Assembly: GCF_019916025.1 (NCBI RefSeq)
Contig: NZ_CP079737.1
Coordinates: 310,001 to 374,000 of the forward strand
DNA from: Paraclostridium bifermentans
GTDB taxonomy: Bacteria; Bacillota; Clostridia; Peptostreptococcales; Peptostreptococcaceae
Reading direction: 5' to 3'
Length of the DNA stretch: 64,000 bases
The notes below the pieces were generated by a model. The model had not been told where the DNA came from. It did not search any database and saw only the letters and a list, made by a program, of their open reading frames with translations. Positions 37,026 through 45,705 of the stretch are shown in pieces (within the stretch, counting starts at the first letter, position 1; each line of letters begins with the position of its first letter). The position numbers were made by a program, and so were the translations under genes.

Positions 37026-39164
37026 ATGGGTGAAGAATTAAAACAAAAATTGTTGGGACTTATATCAGAAGCAGCATACAATCCTCTAAAAAAAGAAGAA
37101 TTAGCAATGATATTTGATATACATCATACAGAAATGCCTATGTTCTACAACTTTTTAGATGAATTAGTAGAATCAGGGTATTTAATACTTACTAAAAAAG
37201 GGAAATACACATCTCCAAACCAGATGGGACTTTTTGTAGGTAAGCTAGTATCTCATAAAAAAGGATTTGGATTTGTAGAATCTGACGAAGAGTATACACA
37301 AGATTTATTTATACCTGCTGATAGTCTTAATGGAGCAATGCATAATGATAGAGTTATAGCTGAGATCACAACTCCAGCAACTGATGAAAAAAGAGCAGAA
37401 GGTAGAATTATAAAAGTTGTAGAAAGAGCTATAACTGATGTTGTAGGAACTTTCCAAGAAAGCAAAAACTTTGGATTTGTCTTACCAGATAATAAGAAGT
37501 TTAATAAAGATATATTTATACCTAAGAAGTTTTTCAATGGAGCTAGAGGAAATGACAAAGTTGTCTGTAGAATAACTCAATGGCCAACAGAAGATAGAAA
37601 ACCAGAAGGTAAAATAATAGAAATATTAGGGCAAAAAGGGGACAGATATGTTGAGATTGCATCTGTAATAAGAGAGCATGGTCTTCCTGAAGAGTTCCCT
37701 AAAAAGGTATTAGATGAAGCTGAAAAAGTAGCTATCGAAATACCGCAAGAAGAAATAGATAGAAGATTAGATATAAGAGATATGAATATATTCACTATAG
37801 ATGGTGAAGATGCTAAAGACTTAGATGACGCTGTATCTATAGAAGTATTAGATAATGGAAACTATAAATTAGGAGTTCATATAGCTGACGTTACTCACTA
37901 TGTAAAAGAGAAGAGTAAGTTAGATAAGGAAGCTTTAAAAAGAGCAACTTCTGTTTATTTAGTTGATAAAGTAATACCTATGTTACCTAAAACTTTATCT
38001 AATGGAGTATGTAGTTTAAATCCGTTTGAAGATAAGCTTACATTATCAGTATTTATGGAAATAGACCATAAAGGTGAAGTAGTTAAGCATGATATAAAAG
38101 AAACTATAATAAATTCAAAAGCTAGAATGACTTATACAGAAGTATCAGATATTCTTGAAAAAGATGATGAGAAACTTAAAAAGACATTTGCTAAGGTAGC
38201 TGATGATTTCTTCACTGCTGAAAAACTAGCTAGAATATTAATGAAGAGAAGAGAAAAGCGTGGGTCTATAGATTTTGATTTCCCTGAAGCTAAGATAATA
38301 TTAAATAATGATGGCGATGTTGTTGATATAAAACAATATGAAAGAAGAATATCTAACAGAATAATAGAAGAGTTCATGTTAATAACAAATGAAACTGTAG
38401 CAGAACATTTCTTCTGGTTAAATATGCCTTTTGTTTATAGAGTTCATGAGACTCCTGCACATGAGAAGATAGAAACTTTAAATAAGTTTATATCTACTTT
38501 TGGATATGTTATAAAAGGAGACTTAGAAAGTGTTCATCCTAAAGCATTACAAGGTATAATAGAGCAAATACATGGTAAGACAGAAGAAAAAGCTATAAGC
38601 ACTATCATGTTACGTTCTTTAAAACAAGCTAGATATTCACCTGAGTGTGTAGGTCACTTTGGATTAGCTGCTCAATATTATTCTCACTTTACTTCACCTA
38701 TAAGAAGATATCCAGATTTACAAATTCATAGAATTATAAAAGAGTTCTTAAACGGTAAGATAAGTCAAAAGAGACAAGATCAATTAGCTCAAATAGTTGA
38801 TTATGCTTCTACTCAATCATCAGAGAGAGAAAGAGAAGCAGAACTTGCTGAAAGAGATGTTAAAGACATTTATAAAGCTAGATATATGGAAGATAGAGTT
38901 GGAGAAGAGTTTGTAGGTATTGTTTCAAGTGTAACTTCTTTTGGTATGTTTATCGAGTTAGATAATACTGTTGAAGGTTTAGTTAGACTTGCAGATATGG
39001 GCGATGATTATTATATATTTGATGAGAATACTTTCACTATTTTAGGTGAGAGAACTAAGAAAATGTATAGAATCGGTGACGTTGTTAAGATTAGAGTTGA
39101 AAAAGTTAATGTAGATTTTAAAGAGATAGACTTTAAACTTCTAGGTAAGATAGAACAAGAGTAA
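37026..39164 (+). CDS. rnr: Ribonuclease R
   Basis: The 712-residue 3'-5' exoribonuclease degrades structured RNA and takes part in tmRNA-linked quality control. It has an N-terminal helix-turn-helix-like region (1-60), two cold-shock OB folds (about 65-215), the RNB catalytic domain with RDMNIFTIDGEDAKDLDDAV (active-site aspartates) and a C-terminal S1 domain (GIVSSVTSFGMFIELDNTVE). Its position next to smpB and ssrA fits the known partnership. AGGAGG precedes the ATG. Confidence 0.97.
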   Translation: MGEELKQKLLGLISEAAYNPLKKEELAMIFDIHHTEMPMFYNFLDELVESGYLILTKKGKYTSPNQMGLFVGKLVSHKKGFGFVESDEEYTQDLFIPADSLNGAMHNDRVIAEITTPATDEKRAEGRIIKVVERAITDVVGTFQESKNFGFVLPDNKKFNKDIFIPKKFFNGARGNDKVVCRITQWPTEDRKPEGKIIEILGQKGDRYVEIASVIREHGLPEEFPKKVLDEAEKVAIEIPQEEIDRRLDIRDMNIFTIDGEDAKDLDDAVSIEVLDNGNYKLGVHIADVTHYVKEKSKLDKEALKRATSVYLVDKVIPMLPKTLSNGVCSLNPFEDKLTLSVFMEIDHKGEVVKHDIKETIINSKARMTYTEVSDILEKDDEKLKKTFAKVADDFFTAEKLARILMKRREKRGSIDFDFPEAKIILNNDGDVVDIKQYERRISNRIIEEFMLITNETVAEHFFWLNMPFVYRVHETPAHEKIETLNKFISTFGYVIKGDLESVHPKALQGIIEQIHGKTEEKAISTIMLRSLKQARYSPECVGHFGLAAQYYSHFTSPIRRYPDLQIHRIIKEFLNGKISQKRQDQLAQIVDYASTQSSEREREAELAERDVKDIYKARYMEDRVGEEFVGIVSSVTSFGMFIELDNTVEGLVRLADMGDDYYIFDENTFTILGERTKKMYRIGDVVKIRVEKVNVDFKEIDFKLLGKIEQE

Positions 39165-39171
39165 TTGAAGT

Positions 39172-39260
39172 GGGAGAGTTTGGATTATTGTTTACTTCAC
39201 ACAAAGACCTGAAGATCGCGGTCTTTAAGTGTTTCGTAACCAACAATTCCAAACTCTCCC
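39172..39260. repeat. Hairpin repeat family 2, copy 1 (after rnr)
   Basis: GGGAGAGTTTGGA (39172-39184) pairs with TCCAAACTCTCCC at the far end (39248-39260). Further in, ACAAAGACC pairs with GGTCTTT around the loop TGAAGATCGC. The element begins eight bases after the rnr stop codon. Confidence 0.85.
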
Positions 39261-39284
39261 TTTGTTTTATGATGGAAAAGATTA

Positions 39285-39376
39285 GAGAGTTCGGATTATT
39301 ATTTCTTTCATACAAAGACCTAAAGATCGCGGTCTTTAAGTATTTCAGAAATAACAATTCTAAACTCTCCATTTTT
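39285..39376. repeat. Hairpin repeat family 2, copy 2, possible rnr terminator
   Basis: A second element of the same design in tandem: GAGAGTT..., inner ACAAAGACC/GGTCTTT with loop TAAAGATCGC, and AACTCTC at the end. The arms differ from copy 1 by paired changes (for example CACAC/GTGT against CATAC/GTAT). ATTTTTT follows, so this copy could end the rnr transcript. Confidence 0.82.
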
Positions 39377-39690
39377 TATGATTGTGAAGATTTTTTTGCA
39401 CATAGTGTTATGTACGTTAGTGAGACTCTTAGGATTATATACGCTGGTATTAGGTAATAGTATATATCCAAGTGTTTGTTTACTATTAAGATGATACTTA
39501 ATAATATGTAGAATAATAAGTCTACGAAGTCTGTTACGTTTAGTACTTTTCTATATAGAATTTCTGGGAAATTTGATGTACTTCTAATTTCTTTCGAAAA
39601 GTTATTTTTAATTGATTTAAATGTATCATTTAAATTTTTAAGTATGATTATTAAAAATAGTATCCGTGGTAATACGCTAATTTGATTCAC
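39376..39690 (-). CDS. Small membrane protein, unknown
   Basis: The 104-residue protein starts with GTG inside the end of the upstream gene (14-base overlap), so translation is probably coupled. Three hydrophobic segments are visible (about 6-18, 56-71 and 78-96) with a charged loop between the first and second. No motif is recognisable. It resembles its neighbour in layout (an early LxxxxNLxD motif then a Lys-rich loop and paired helices), suggesting tandem duplication. Its 3' end meets the rnr hairpin repeats. Confidence 0.5.
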   Translation of the reverse strand: MNQISVLPRILFLIIILKNLNDTFKSIKNNFSKEIRSTSNFPEILYRKVLNVTDFVDLLFYILLSIILIVNKHLDIYYYLIPAYIILRVSLTYITLCAKKSSQS

Positions 39691-40003
39691 CTACTTTCTT
39701 TGAGATTGTTTCAAATACCTTAGCTGCTATTATTTTAAGTCCTGCAAATACAAAAAAAGTAATGAAAAATATTAATATAAAAAACTTACTATCTCTTAAT
39801 GATAGTATTGTTATTCCTAGATATGATATATCTTCTAATACAAATAAGGATTTGTAGCATTTAGCTGCTTTTTTAGCTAAATCCTCGTATTTTAATTTTT
39901 CTATTATGTCTTTTTCTATTTGGAATGTATTCATTGTAGCTAAATCATATAGATTCTTTGTACAATAAAGAATAAGCAGTAAAGCACATAGTTTTGAAAC
40001 CAT
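39677..40003 (-). CDS. Small membrane protein, unknown, paralogous neighbour
   Basis: The 108-residue protein begins MVSKLCALLLILYCTKNLYD and has a first helix, an amphipathic lysine-rich region (about 28-52), and two C-terminal helices. I do not recognise a family. An AAAGAGG-like site lies just upstream of the ATG at 40003. It is the first of a two-gene unit on the reverse strand, wedged between rnr and smpB, which are usually adjacent. The pair therefore looks like an insertion into a conserved cluster. Confidence 0.55.
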   Translation of the reverse strand: MVSKLCALLLILYCTKNLYDLATMNTFQIEKDIIEKLKYEDLAKKAAKCYKSLFVLEDISYLGITILSLRDSKFFILIFFITFFVFAGLKIIAAKVFETISKKVGESN

Positions 40004-40199
40004 AATTATTTAACCTCTTTTTAACATTTTGGTAAAAGAGTAGCATAATTGGGTATAAGTTGTATATAAGGATGGACTAACATTGGAAATTTTGGGAGTG
40101 AAATGTTATTGATTTTATATACTATGTGTAATATATAGCATGCTTATTACATATAATACTAGTGCATCAAGTTTTAAGTCAACTCAATATTTGTGAGTA

Positions 40200-40228
40200 T
40201 TGACTAGTATGGTTATATATGGTATATT
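40200..40228 (+). promoter_or_regulatory. Sigma-A-type promoter of smpB
   Basis: TTGACT (40200-40205) and TATATT (40223-40228) with a 17-base spacer. Just upstream, CTCA-ATATTTG-TGAG within TCAA/TTGA and flanking ACTAGT words form a loose inverted repeat. The rest of 40004-40199 shows nothing I can assign. Confidence 0.75.
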
Positions 40229-40269
40229 TTAAGGTAATTAATGAAGGATAAGGATAAGAGGTGATTTGT

Positions 40270-40725
40270 ATGGCAGGTGTTAAGGTTTTAGCTACTAATA
40301 GAAAAGCAAGACATGAGTATTTTATAGAAGAAACTTATGAATGTGGTATCGAATTAAAGGGTACTGAAGTTAAGTCTATTAGACAAGGTAAACTTAACTT
40401 AGCTGAAGGATATGCTTCTGTTGATAATTCAGAGGTGTTTTTAAAACAAGTTCATATAAGTCCATACGAACAAGGAAACATATTTAATGTTGATCCTCTT
40501 AGAGTAAGAAAATTATTACTTCATAAACATGAAATAAGAAAGCTTATAGGGGCTACAACTATAAAAGGTTATGCTTTAATTCCTTTAAGTGTTTATCTTA
40601 AAAATGGTAAAGTTAAAGTTGAACTTGCTTTAGCAAAAGGTAAAAAATTATATGATAAACGTCAAGACTTGGCTAAGAAAGATGCTAATAGACGTATTGA
40701 AAGAGAGTTATCTGGTAGATACTAG
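40270..40725 (+). CDS. smpB: SmpB, tmRNA-binding protein
   Basis: The 151-residue protein brings tmRNA to stalled ribosomes. Conserved segments are [41 protein letters not shown] and the basic tail [27 protein letters not shown] selects the ATG at 40270 over a GTG nine bases earlier. The tmRNA gene follows at once, and rnr lies upstream. Confidence 0.97.
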   Translation: MAGVKVLATNRKARHEYFIEETYECGIELKGTEVKSIRQGKLNLAEGYASVDNSEVFLKQVHISPYEQGNIFNVDPLRVRKLLLHKHEIRKLIGATTIKGYALIPLSVYLKNGKVKVELALAKGKKLYDKRQDLAKKDANRRIERELSGRY

Positions 40726-40815
40726 ATACAATTCCAATGAGATAATATTGCTTTTAAGTTTAAAAAGTTTTATTATATATATAACAACTTAATATTGATT
40801 AATGGTGAAAAAAGT

Positions 40816-40843
40816 TTGCGATAGAAAGTCTCAGGACTATAAA
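40816..40843 (+). promoter_or_regulatory. Promoter of ssrA
   Basis: TTGCGA (40816-40821) and TATAAA (40838-40843) with a 16-base spacer place the start within a few bases of the mature 5' end at 40852. Confidence 0.65.
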
Positions 40844-40851
40844 ACAACCAA

Positions 40852-41203
40852 GGGGGCGTAATGGTTTCGACGTGGGTTTGGCACTTGAGGCTGCGTGTCG
40901 TGTTACTCTGGGTCACGTAAAAACTGGGGAACTTAAAACAAACGCAAACGATAATTACGCTTTAGCAGCATAATGACTGCTCGTCCCGCCTAAGCCCTCC
41001 TGCCGGCCAGGCCTGGACGTCATTTATGCAGGGAACTACTTTCGGGATGTCTCGACCGAGAGTGGACTAATTGGGACTGGTCAATCACAGAGCCTGCCAC
41101 TGTGCGATGTGTGCGACGAGATTTAAAAATCAGATGGCTACGCACGTAGACGCAGCGAGGAAAGGACTTGCGGACAGGGGTTCGACTCCCCTCGTCTCCA
41201 CCA
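40852..41203 (+). ncRNA. ssrA: Transfer-messenger RNA
   Basis: The 352-base RNA begins GGGGGCGTAATGGTTTCGAC and its first seven bases pair with CGTCTCC at 41193-41199, followed by the discriminator A and an encoded CCA (41201-41203). The T-arm stretch GGGGTTCGACTCCCC precedes this. The tag frame at 40944-40973 reads A-N-D-N-Y-A-L-A-A then TAA, ending in the LAA-type degradation signal. Terminator at 41216-41250. The gene's 3' end is repeated three times downstream. Confidence 0.97.
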
Positions 41204-41250
41204 TTGAAATCCACTAAAACACATTGATAATTTTATCAATGTGTTTTTTT
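41192..41250 (+). repeat. ssrA 3' end plus terminator: repeat copy A (attachment-site reference)
   Basis: Bases 41192-41213 (TCGTCTCCACCATTGAAATC plus CA) form the 22-base core found exactly again at 43448. A terminator follows: AACACATTGAT (41218-41228) with ATCAATGTGTT (41235-41245) and a T run. The 3' end of ssrA is a classic integrase target, so this is read as the junction proximal to the tmRNA gene. Confidence 0.75.
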
Positions 41251-41450
41251 GTATGTTCATGCTATATAGAATAGTACAATTATGAAAGTTTGTTTAAAAA
41301 TAGTTATTAAGATAAATAAAGAATCAAATAAAAATAAATTTAAAATATGTAGTTATTACAAATTTATATTAGAATAAGTTGATAGAACAACTTTTTAAAA
41401 TTTTTTAATCGAATTCCGTAAAAATACAAAGACTATAAAAGGAGATTATT

Positions 41451-42254
41451 ATGGCAAGTTATTTTACAATAGGAGAAATATCCAAATTATCTAATGTTTC
41501 ATTAAAAACACTTAGATACTATGATGAAATTGGGATACTTAAGCCTAAATATGTAAATAAAGAAAATAAATATAGATATTATTCTATAGAACAATTAACA
41601 ACAATAGATTTAATAAAATTGTTTAAATCTACAGGAATGTCACTAGAATTAATAAAACAAATTTTAAGCTCGCAGACTGACTTAGAGTTTATGGTAGATA
41701 ATATAAGAAATCAATCAAAAGTAGTAGAAGCAAAAATAAAAGAGCTATTGGTAATAAAAAACTATTTAGACTATTTAGATAAAGAAATATCTCAAAATAT
41801 TGAATATGGACTTAATCAAGTATTTATCAAACATAACGAAAAACGAAGCTATCTAAAATATGATGAGATAGCATATAACCCCCAAGAACTAGATTTAAAT
41901 TTAAGAAATGTGATATTTGATTTAGATAAAAATATAGAAAGAACTTCTGAGCTATTAGGAGCAACAGTATCATATAAAGAGTTTAAAGAAGAAGATAAAA
42001 TTATATATAAAGGATTTAAAGTTTTTATCAATCAAGATAAAAATATAAGGTATTTAGAAGCAGGTGATTACGTAACCATAATATATGAGGGTGGTCCAAG
42101 TGACTCAATTATATATTATAGAATGTTGTTAGATTATATAACTGAAAATAATATTGAGGTAGTTGGTGATTTTAATGAAACGTGGATTATTGGTAAAATG
42201 GATGAAAACTTAAAAGAGAGAAGTTTAATAAAATTAGATATATTAAAAAAATAA
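41451..42254 (+). CDS. MerR-family regulator with GyrI-like effector domain
   Basis: The 267-residue protein has a MerR helix-turn-helix (YFTIGEISKLSNVSLKTLRY, then YDEIGILKP) at 1-70, a coiled-coil dimer segment at about 75-120, and a C-terminal domain like BmrR/GyrI (about 125-265) that binds multidrug-type ligands. Such regulators usually activate an adjacent efflux or detoxifying gene; the neighbour here is an amidinotransferase-fold enzyme. AAAGGAG precedes the ATG. It lies in the first segment between ssrA-end repeats. Confidence 0.85.
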   Translation: MASYFTIGEISKLSNVSLKTLRYYDEIGILKPKYVNKENKYRYYSIEQLTTIDLIKLFKSTGMSLELIKQILSSQTDLEFMVDNIRNQSKVVEAKIKELLVIKNYLDYLDKEISQNIEYGLNQVFIKHNEKRSYLKYDEIAYNPQELDLNLRNVIFDLDKNIERTSELLGATVSYKEFKEEDKIIYKGFKVFINQDKNIRYLEAGDYVTIIYEGGPSDSIIYYRMLLDYITENNIEVVGDFNETWIIGKMDENLKERSLIKLDILKK

Positions 42255-42403
42255 ATAGCATTGACTCTAACCTAACTGGAAGGTTTATTATTTTGTAAGT
42301 AAGGTAGTTAAAAATGAAATACAAGAGTGAAAAAATTTTATTCAAATGGATAAAGTAAATAGTAACATAGCTACAAAATAAATAGAACTTAAAGGAGATT
42401 TAC

Positions 42404-43378
42404 ATGAAGAAAGAAACAGTTATGGTAAAAAGTGAGTTTGCACCTTTAAAGAAAGTTGTTTTAACACAATCTGAATTTATATTTCCTATAAATACTATAG
42501 GCAATGATGTAGGAGAAGTATTAGAGGAAGAAGCTTTGCAAATGTATAAAGATGTAGATGGAAAAAGTTATGAAGAGGCATTTCCAGAAAGGCAAATTAA
42601 ATGGGAACAAGAAAGAGAAAATCTAAAACAAGTATTAGAGAAATACGGGGTTGAAATTGTTAGACCTCGTTTGTTAACAGATTATGAAAAAGAAACGGGT
42701 AAAGAGTATGGATGTAGCAATTTTTTTGTTAGAGATCCATTCTTTACAATAGGAAACAATATAATAGAGGGATCGCTACGATATCATCATAGGAGGAAAG
42801 AAATTTTACCTATACGTAGTATTTTAGAAACTATTGCATATTCTAGCAATGCTATGTATGTATCATTACCTATGGTAGATGCTTCAGAAGGCTTAAATTC
42901 AGAAGTAGGACCGTTTTTAGAAGGTGGGGATGTCTTAGTCCTTGATAAAACAGTTTTTTTAGGGAATTCAGGACAAGCATCGAATGACAATGGATATAGA
43001 TGGTTAAAATCATTTTTAGGACATTTTGGTTATAATGTAGTTCAAGTACCATTAAAAAATAATGTGCTACACTTAGATTGTGCATTAAGCTTAGTAAGAG
43101 ATGGATTCATGATTGTATGTGAGGAAGCTTTAGTAAATGGTATTCCAGAGGAGTTAAAGAATTGGGATAAGATATCAGTGCCTTATAATGATGTATCAAG
43201 ATTAGCTGTGAATGGATTACCAATTAATGATTCAGTATATATTTTAGATCCAGAATTTGAATATATAGGGAAGCAGTTAGTTAGTAAGGGTGTAACTGTT
43301 GAATATATTGATTTTGAAATTTCAAGAAGTTTAGGCGGATCATTTAGATGCAGTACACAGCCATTATTAAGATATTAA
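42404..43378 (+). CDS. Amidinotransferase / arginine-deiminase-fold enzyme
   Basis: The 324-residue protein has the guanidino-modifying pentein signature: FVRDPFFTIG near residue 110, EGGDVLVLDKTVFLG with the substrate-binding acids, HLDCALSL with the catalytic His, and GGSFRCSTQPLLRY with the catalytic Cys316 near the C terminus. Members hydrolyse or transfer the amidino group of arginine, methylarginine or related compounds. Overall it looks closer to amidinotransferase-like proteins than to classic ADI. It is not part of an arcABC operon here. AAAGGAG precedes the ATG. Confidence 0.8.
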   Translation: MKKETVMVKSEFAPLKKVVLTQSEFIFPINTIGNDVGEVLEEEALQMYKDVDGKSYEEAFPERQIKWEQERENLKQVLEKYGVEIVRPRLLTDYEKETGKEYGCSNFFVRDPFFTIGNNIIEGSLRYHHRRKEILPIRSILETIAYSSNAMYVSLPMVDASEGLNSEVGPFLEGGDVLVLDKTVFLGNSGQASNDNGYRWLKSFLGHFGYNVVQVPLKNNVLHLDCALSLVRDGFMIVCEEALVNGIPEELKNWDKISVPYNDVSRLAVNGLPINDSVYILDPEFEYIGKQLVSKGVTVEYIDFEISRSLGGSFRCSTQPLLRY

Positions 43379-43447
43379 ACAGTGATAAAATAAATATTTT
43401 AATAAAGAAAATTATAAAAATTTAATTGTGGCTATGATTTTTGAGAA

Positions 43448-43507
43448 TCGTCTCCACCATTGAAATCCAGGAAAAACACATTGATATGATTATCAATGTG
43501 TTTTTTA
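43448..43507 (+). repeat. ssrA 3' end repeat, copy B (exact core)
   Basis: The 22-base core of ssrA (TCGTCTCC-ACC-ATTGAAAT-CCA) recurs without mismatch at 43448-43469, followed by a matching terminator AACACATTGATA-TGAT-TATCAATGTGTT and T's. No tRNA-like body precedes it. It marks the far end of the 41.2-43.45 kb segment and fits an attachment-site duplication. Confidence 0.8.
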
Positions 43508-43636
43508 TTTATTTAATCGGTATAAAATATTTATTTTTGTAATAAAGTAGAAAAATATGTAACTAAATTATTATTGAGTGAATATCATATAATGTAGAAA
43601 AACTACAGTTTTTATCATAATAGGTATTATAGAGAG

Positions 43637-44278
43637 GTGTCTAAAATAAATATTTCAAATTATAATAATAAATGTTTTATACAAAAAGATACTGACTATA
43701 CTAATATAAATGGATGGATAGTAAGTATTAAGTTACCCAAAGAACTTTCTTGTAACTTACTTGAACATTTAATAAAAACTTTAAATAAGCAAGAGGATGC
43801 TTTTTATAAACTAGAACTATATTTAGCATACAAGATAACAGATAAAACTAATTATGCACTATTGTGTACTCGAAAAACAACTAATCCTATGAAAGAAAAG
43901 TTATGCATAGTAATAGTTAATAATAAAAATATAGTAGATACAATTTCGATTGATGCTAAGAGAATTATCCGTTGCGAAAATACATGTATGTATGATTATT
44001 GCCAATACCATCAATATAAAGTAATAGAAAAATATTACCCAGAATACTATTACCTTACAAATCGTATGCTTTGGGCTATATATTCGCCTGAAAAATCAAT
44101 GCCTATTACTATATCAAATAATGCATTACGTATATTATACAGCATAATCAAATCTTACTTCATGCCTATATGTTATGCAACTGATTGTTTATACGAAAAA
44201 AATCAAGGTGGTCTAAGAGCTTATCCTATAGCAGTTAACGATAATATAACGGATTATCAAATATCTACGAACACTTAA
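43637..44278 (+). CDS. Hypothetical protein (213 residues)
   Basis: This soluble protein, rich in Tyr, Asn, Ile and Cys, includes NGWIVSIKLPKELSCNLLEH, RIIRCENTCMYDYCQYHQYK and a C-terminal CYATDCLYEKNQGG. Cysteine spacing (C-x3-C-x4-Y-C) could bind metal or form disulfides. I do not recognise a family. The only usual start, GTG at 43637, lies within the GAGAGGTG that looks like the ribosome binding site; an ATA at 43646 has ideal spacing. It lies in the second segment between ssrA-end repeats, with one or two more unknown genes. Confidence 0.55.
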   Translation: MSKINISNYNNKCFIQKDTDYTNINGWIVSIKLPKELSCNLLEHLIKTLNKQEDAFYKLELYLAYKITDKTNYALLCTRKTTNPMKEKLCIVIVNNKNIVDTISIDAKRIIRCENTCMYDYCQYHQYKVIEKYYPEYYYLTNRMLWAIYSPEKSMPITISNNALRILYSIIKSYFMPICYATDCLYEKNQGGLRAYPIAVNDNITDYQISTNT

Positions 44279-44472
44279 CTCTTAGTAAGTTAAGTTATAT
44301 TATTCAACTGTGTAAAGGATGACATTATTTAATAGTTCACTAGAAAGCTTCTAATATAGGCAAAATAAAATTGGATATATAAACAATTGAGGAATAAGAT
44401 AAAAATTTATTATTATTTTCAATTAAAGCTTTAATTAGAAATCTATTAAATATAAATATGGAAGGTGTATCT

Positions 44473-44595
44473 ATGCCAAAATCTAATAATTTAAATTGTT
44501 GTAATTATATAAAACAAAATTGCAACTGTTGCAATTGTAATTATATTTATACACCGAAAAGTTTTATACAACTATATGATAAAACTCATTGTTAA
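44473..44595 (+). CDS. Cysteine-rich 40-residue ORF, possibly frameshifted from the next
   Basis: ATG at 44473 after GGAAGGTG opens 40 codons, MPKSNNLNCCNYIKQNCNCC and on, with eight cysteines, ending IQLYDKTHC. It overlaps the next ORF by 20 bases in another frame. Since the next ORF lacks a ribosome binding site, the two may be one protein broken by an indel near the A-run at 44580. Cys-rich heads of this sort occur on spore-surface proteins, which is only a hint. Confidence 0.45.
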   Translation: MPKSNNLNCCNYIKQNCNCCNCNYIYTPKSFIQLYDKTHC

Positions 44596-45073
44596 TGAAC
44601 TTAATGAATCGGTAAGATTTCTTAGTCTATCAAATGACAAAATGAATAGAAAATTATTATACTCTGATAATGATAAAATTTTTTCTACAGGAGGATATAC
44701 AATATCAACAACCACTATAAAAAATGATACTTTGAATCTACCTGGTCCAGGTATATATCAAATATCACTTAGACTTGTAAGCCATGCGTTACCCGATGGA
44801 AATACAAATTACGCAGGAGAATGTATTCCATTAAAATATACTGTTGTACATGGAGGTATGAATTCTACTGATATACCATCATGTATGGTAAATAGTGCTT
44901 ATATAGATGCAGAATTAATAAATGATGTACTCCTATATTTTTTATATCCAAGTAATGAAATCAAACCGAGTATTAGAATATATTTACAAGAATTTGATTT
45001 TGATAAGGTTTTAAACAATAAGCTAATTGTAGATAATATGATATTAGTAGTTCAAAAAATACAAAGTCTATAA
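44576..45073 (+). CDS. Hypothetical protein, possibly C-terminal part of a split gene
   Basis: The 165-residue frame contains IKNDTLNLPGPGIYQISLRL and ends in a beta-rich part (SIRIYLQEFDFDKVLNNKLI). The LPGPGIYQIS segment resembles the jelly-roll or BclA-like C-terminal domains of exosporium proteins, but I cannot assign it with confidence. Its ATG overlaps the Cys-rich ORF and has no convincing binding site, so it may be the second half of a broken gene or translated by coupling. Confidence 0.45.
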   Translation: MIKLIVNELNESVRFLSLSNDKMNRKLLYSDNDKIFSTGGYTISTTTIKNDTLNLPGPGIYQISLRLVSHALPDGNTNYAGECIPLKYTVVHGGMNSTDIPSCMVNSAYIDAELINDVLLYFLYPSNEIKPSIRIYLQEFDFDKVLNNKLIVDNMILVVQKIQSL

Positions 45074-45094
45074 ATTTTACTCAAAACTAAGATA

Positions 45095-45150
45095 GTTCCA
45101 CTATTGAAATTAAAGAAAAACACATTGACCCTTTTATCAATGTGTTTTTT
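45095..45150 (+). repeat. ssrA 3' end repeat, copy C (degenerate)
   Basis: GTTCCACTATTGAAAT (45095-45110) matches GTCTCCACCATTGAAAT with one deletion and one change. It is followed by a terminator AACACATTGA/TCAATGTGTT and six T's, as in copies A and B. No gene or other signal is evident in 45151-45340. Confidence 0.65.
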
Positions 45151-45354
45151 ACATAGGATTATAAATATATTTCAAAAGTACATAAAGCTTAATGAATTAC
45201 TGTATATTGAACGGTTATGCTTGATTTTAATTATACCCTATTAGCATATTAAAGAATAAATTATGCAAATTATTCAATCACAAACTAATATTTTATTCAT
45301 ATTATATAATGTAACAAAATATTACAAAATAACTGATAAAAAGGAGAGTAGTAT

Positions 45355-45597
45355 ATGTTTAAAGTTACAGTAAGCATATGTAGCAATCAAAGAGGATTAA
45401 GAAATTTACAAGAATTTGAAAATTATCTAAGAAAAAAATACAATATAATTAATATATGCATAACTTACCCATGTAGAAAAAAAGGATATAGAAATATTGA
45501 TAATTCTATACAAAATGCTACTTACGGAGCTAGTGATTATATTCAGCCAACTGGTGAGCCTGTTAATCTAGTTTATACTGTAAATTTTTTATTATAA
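45355..45597 (+). CDS. Hypothetical protein (80 residues)
   Basis: ATG after AAAGGAGAG opens 80 codons beginning MFKVTVSICSNQRGLRNLQE and including YNIINICITYPCRKKGYRNI and GEPVNLVYTVNFLL. It looks like a small alpha/beta domain with alternating strands. I do not recognise a family. A strong binding site supports it. It opens the third segment, before the bile-salt-hydrolase-like gene. Confidence 0.5.
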   Translation: MFKVTVSICSNQRGLRNLQEFENYLRKKYNIINICITYPCRKKGYRNIDNSIQNATYGASDYIQPTGEPVNLVYTVNFLL

Positions 45598-45705
45598 ATG
45601 GTAAGTGTGTAGATAACTATAAAGTGATGTAGCATATTTAGTACTACATTTTTAGTTGAAATTTAATAATTAATTAAAAATAGAAAAATAGGAGGTGTAT
45701 AGAGA

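Noticed and set aside
39170-39457. 95-codon forward frame after rnr, and a 79-codon reverse frame
   Set aside because: Both run through the tandem hairpin repeats, and their internal repetition comes from the palindromes; neither has a ribosome binding site.
41020-41214. 64-codon reverse-strand frame across the tmRNA gene
   Set aside because: It lies wholly on the complement of ssrA and its flank; such frames are a well-known annotation artefact.
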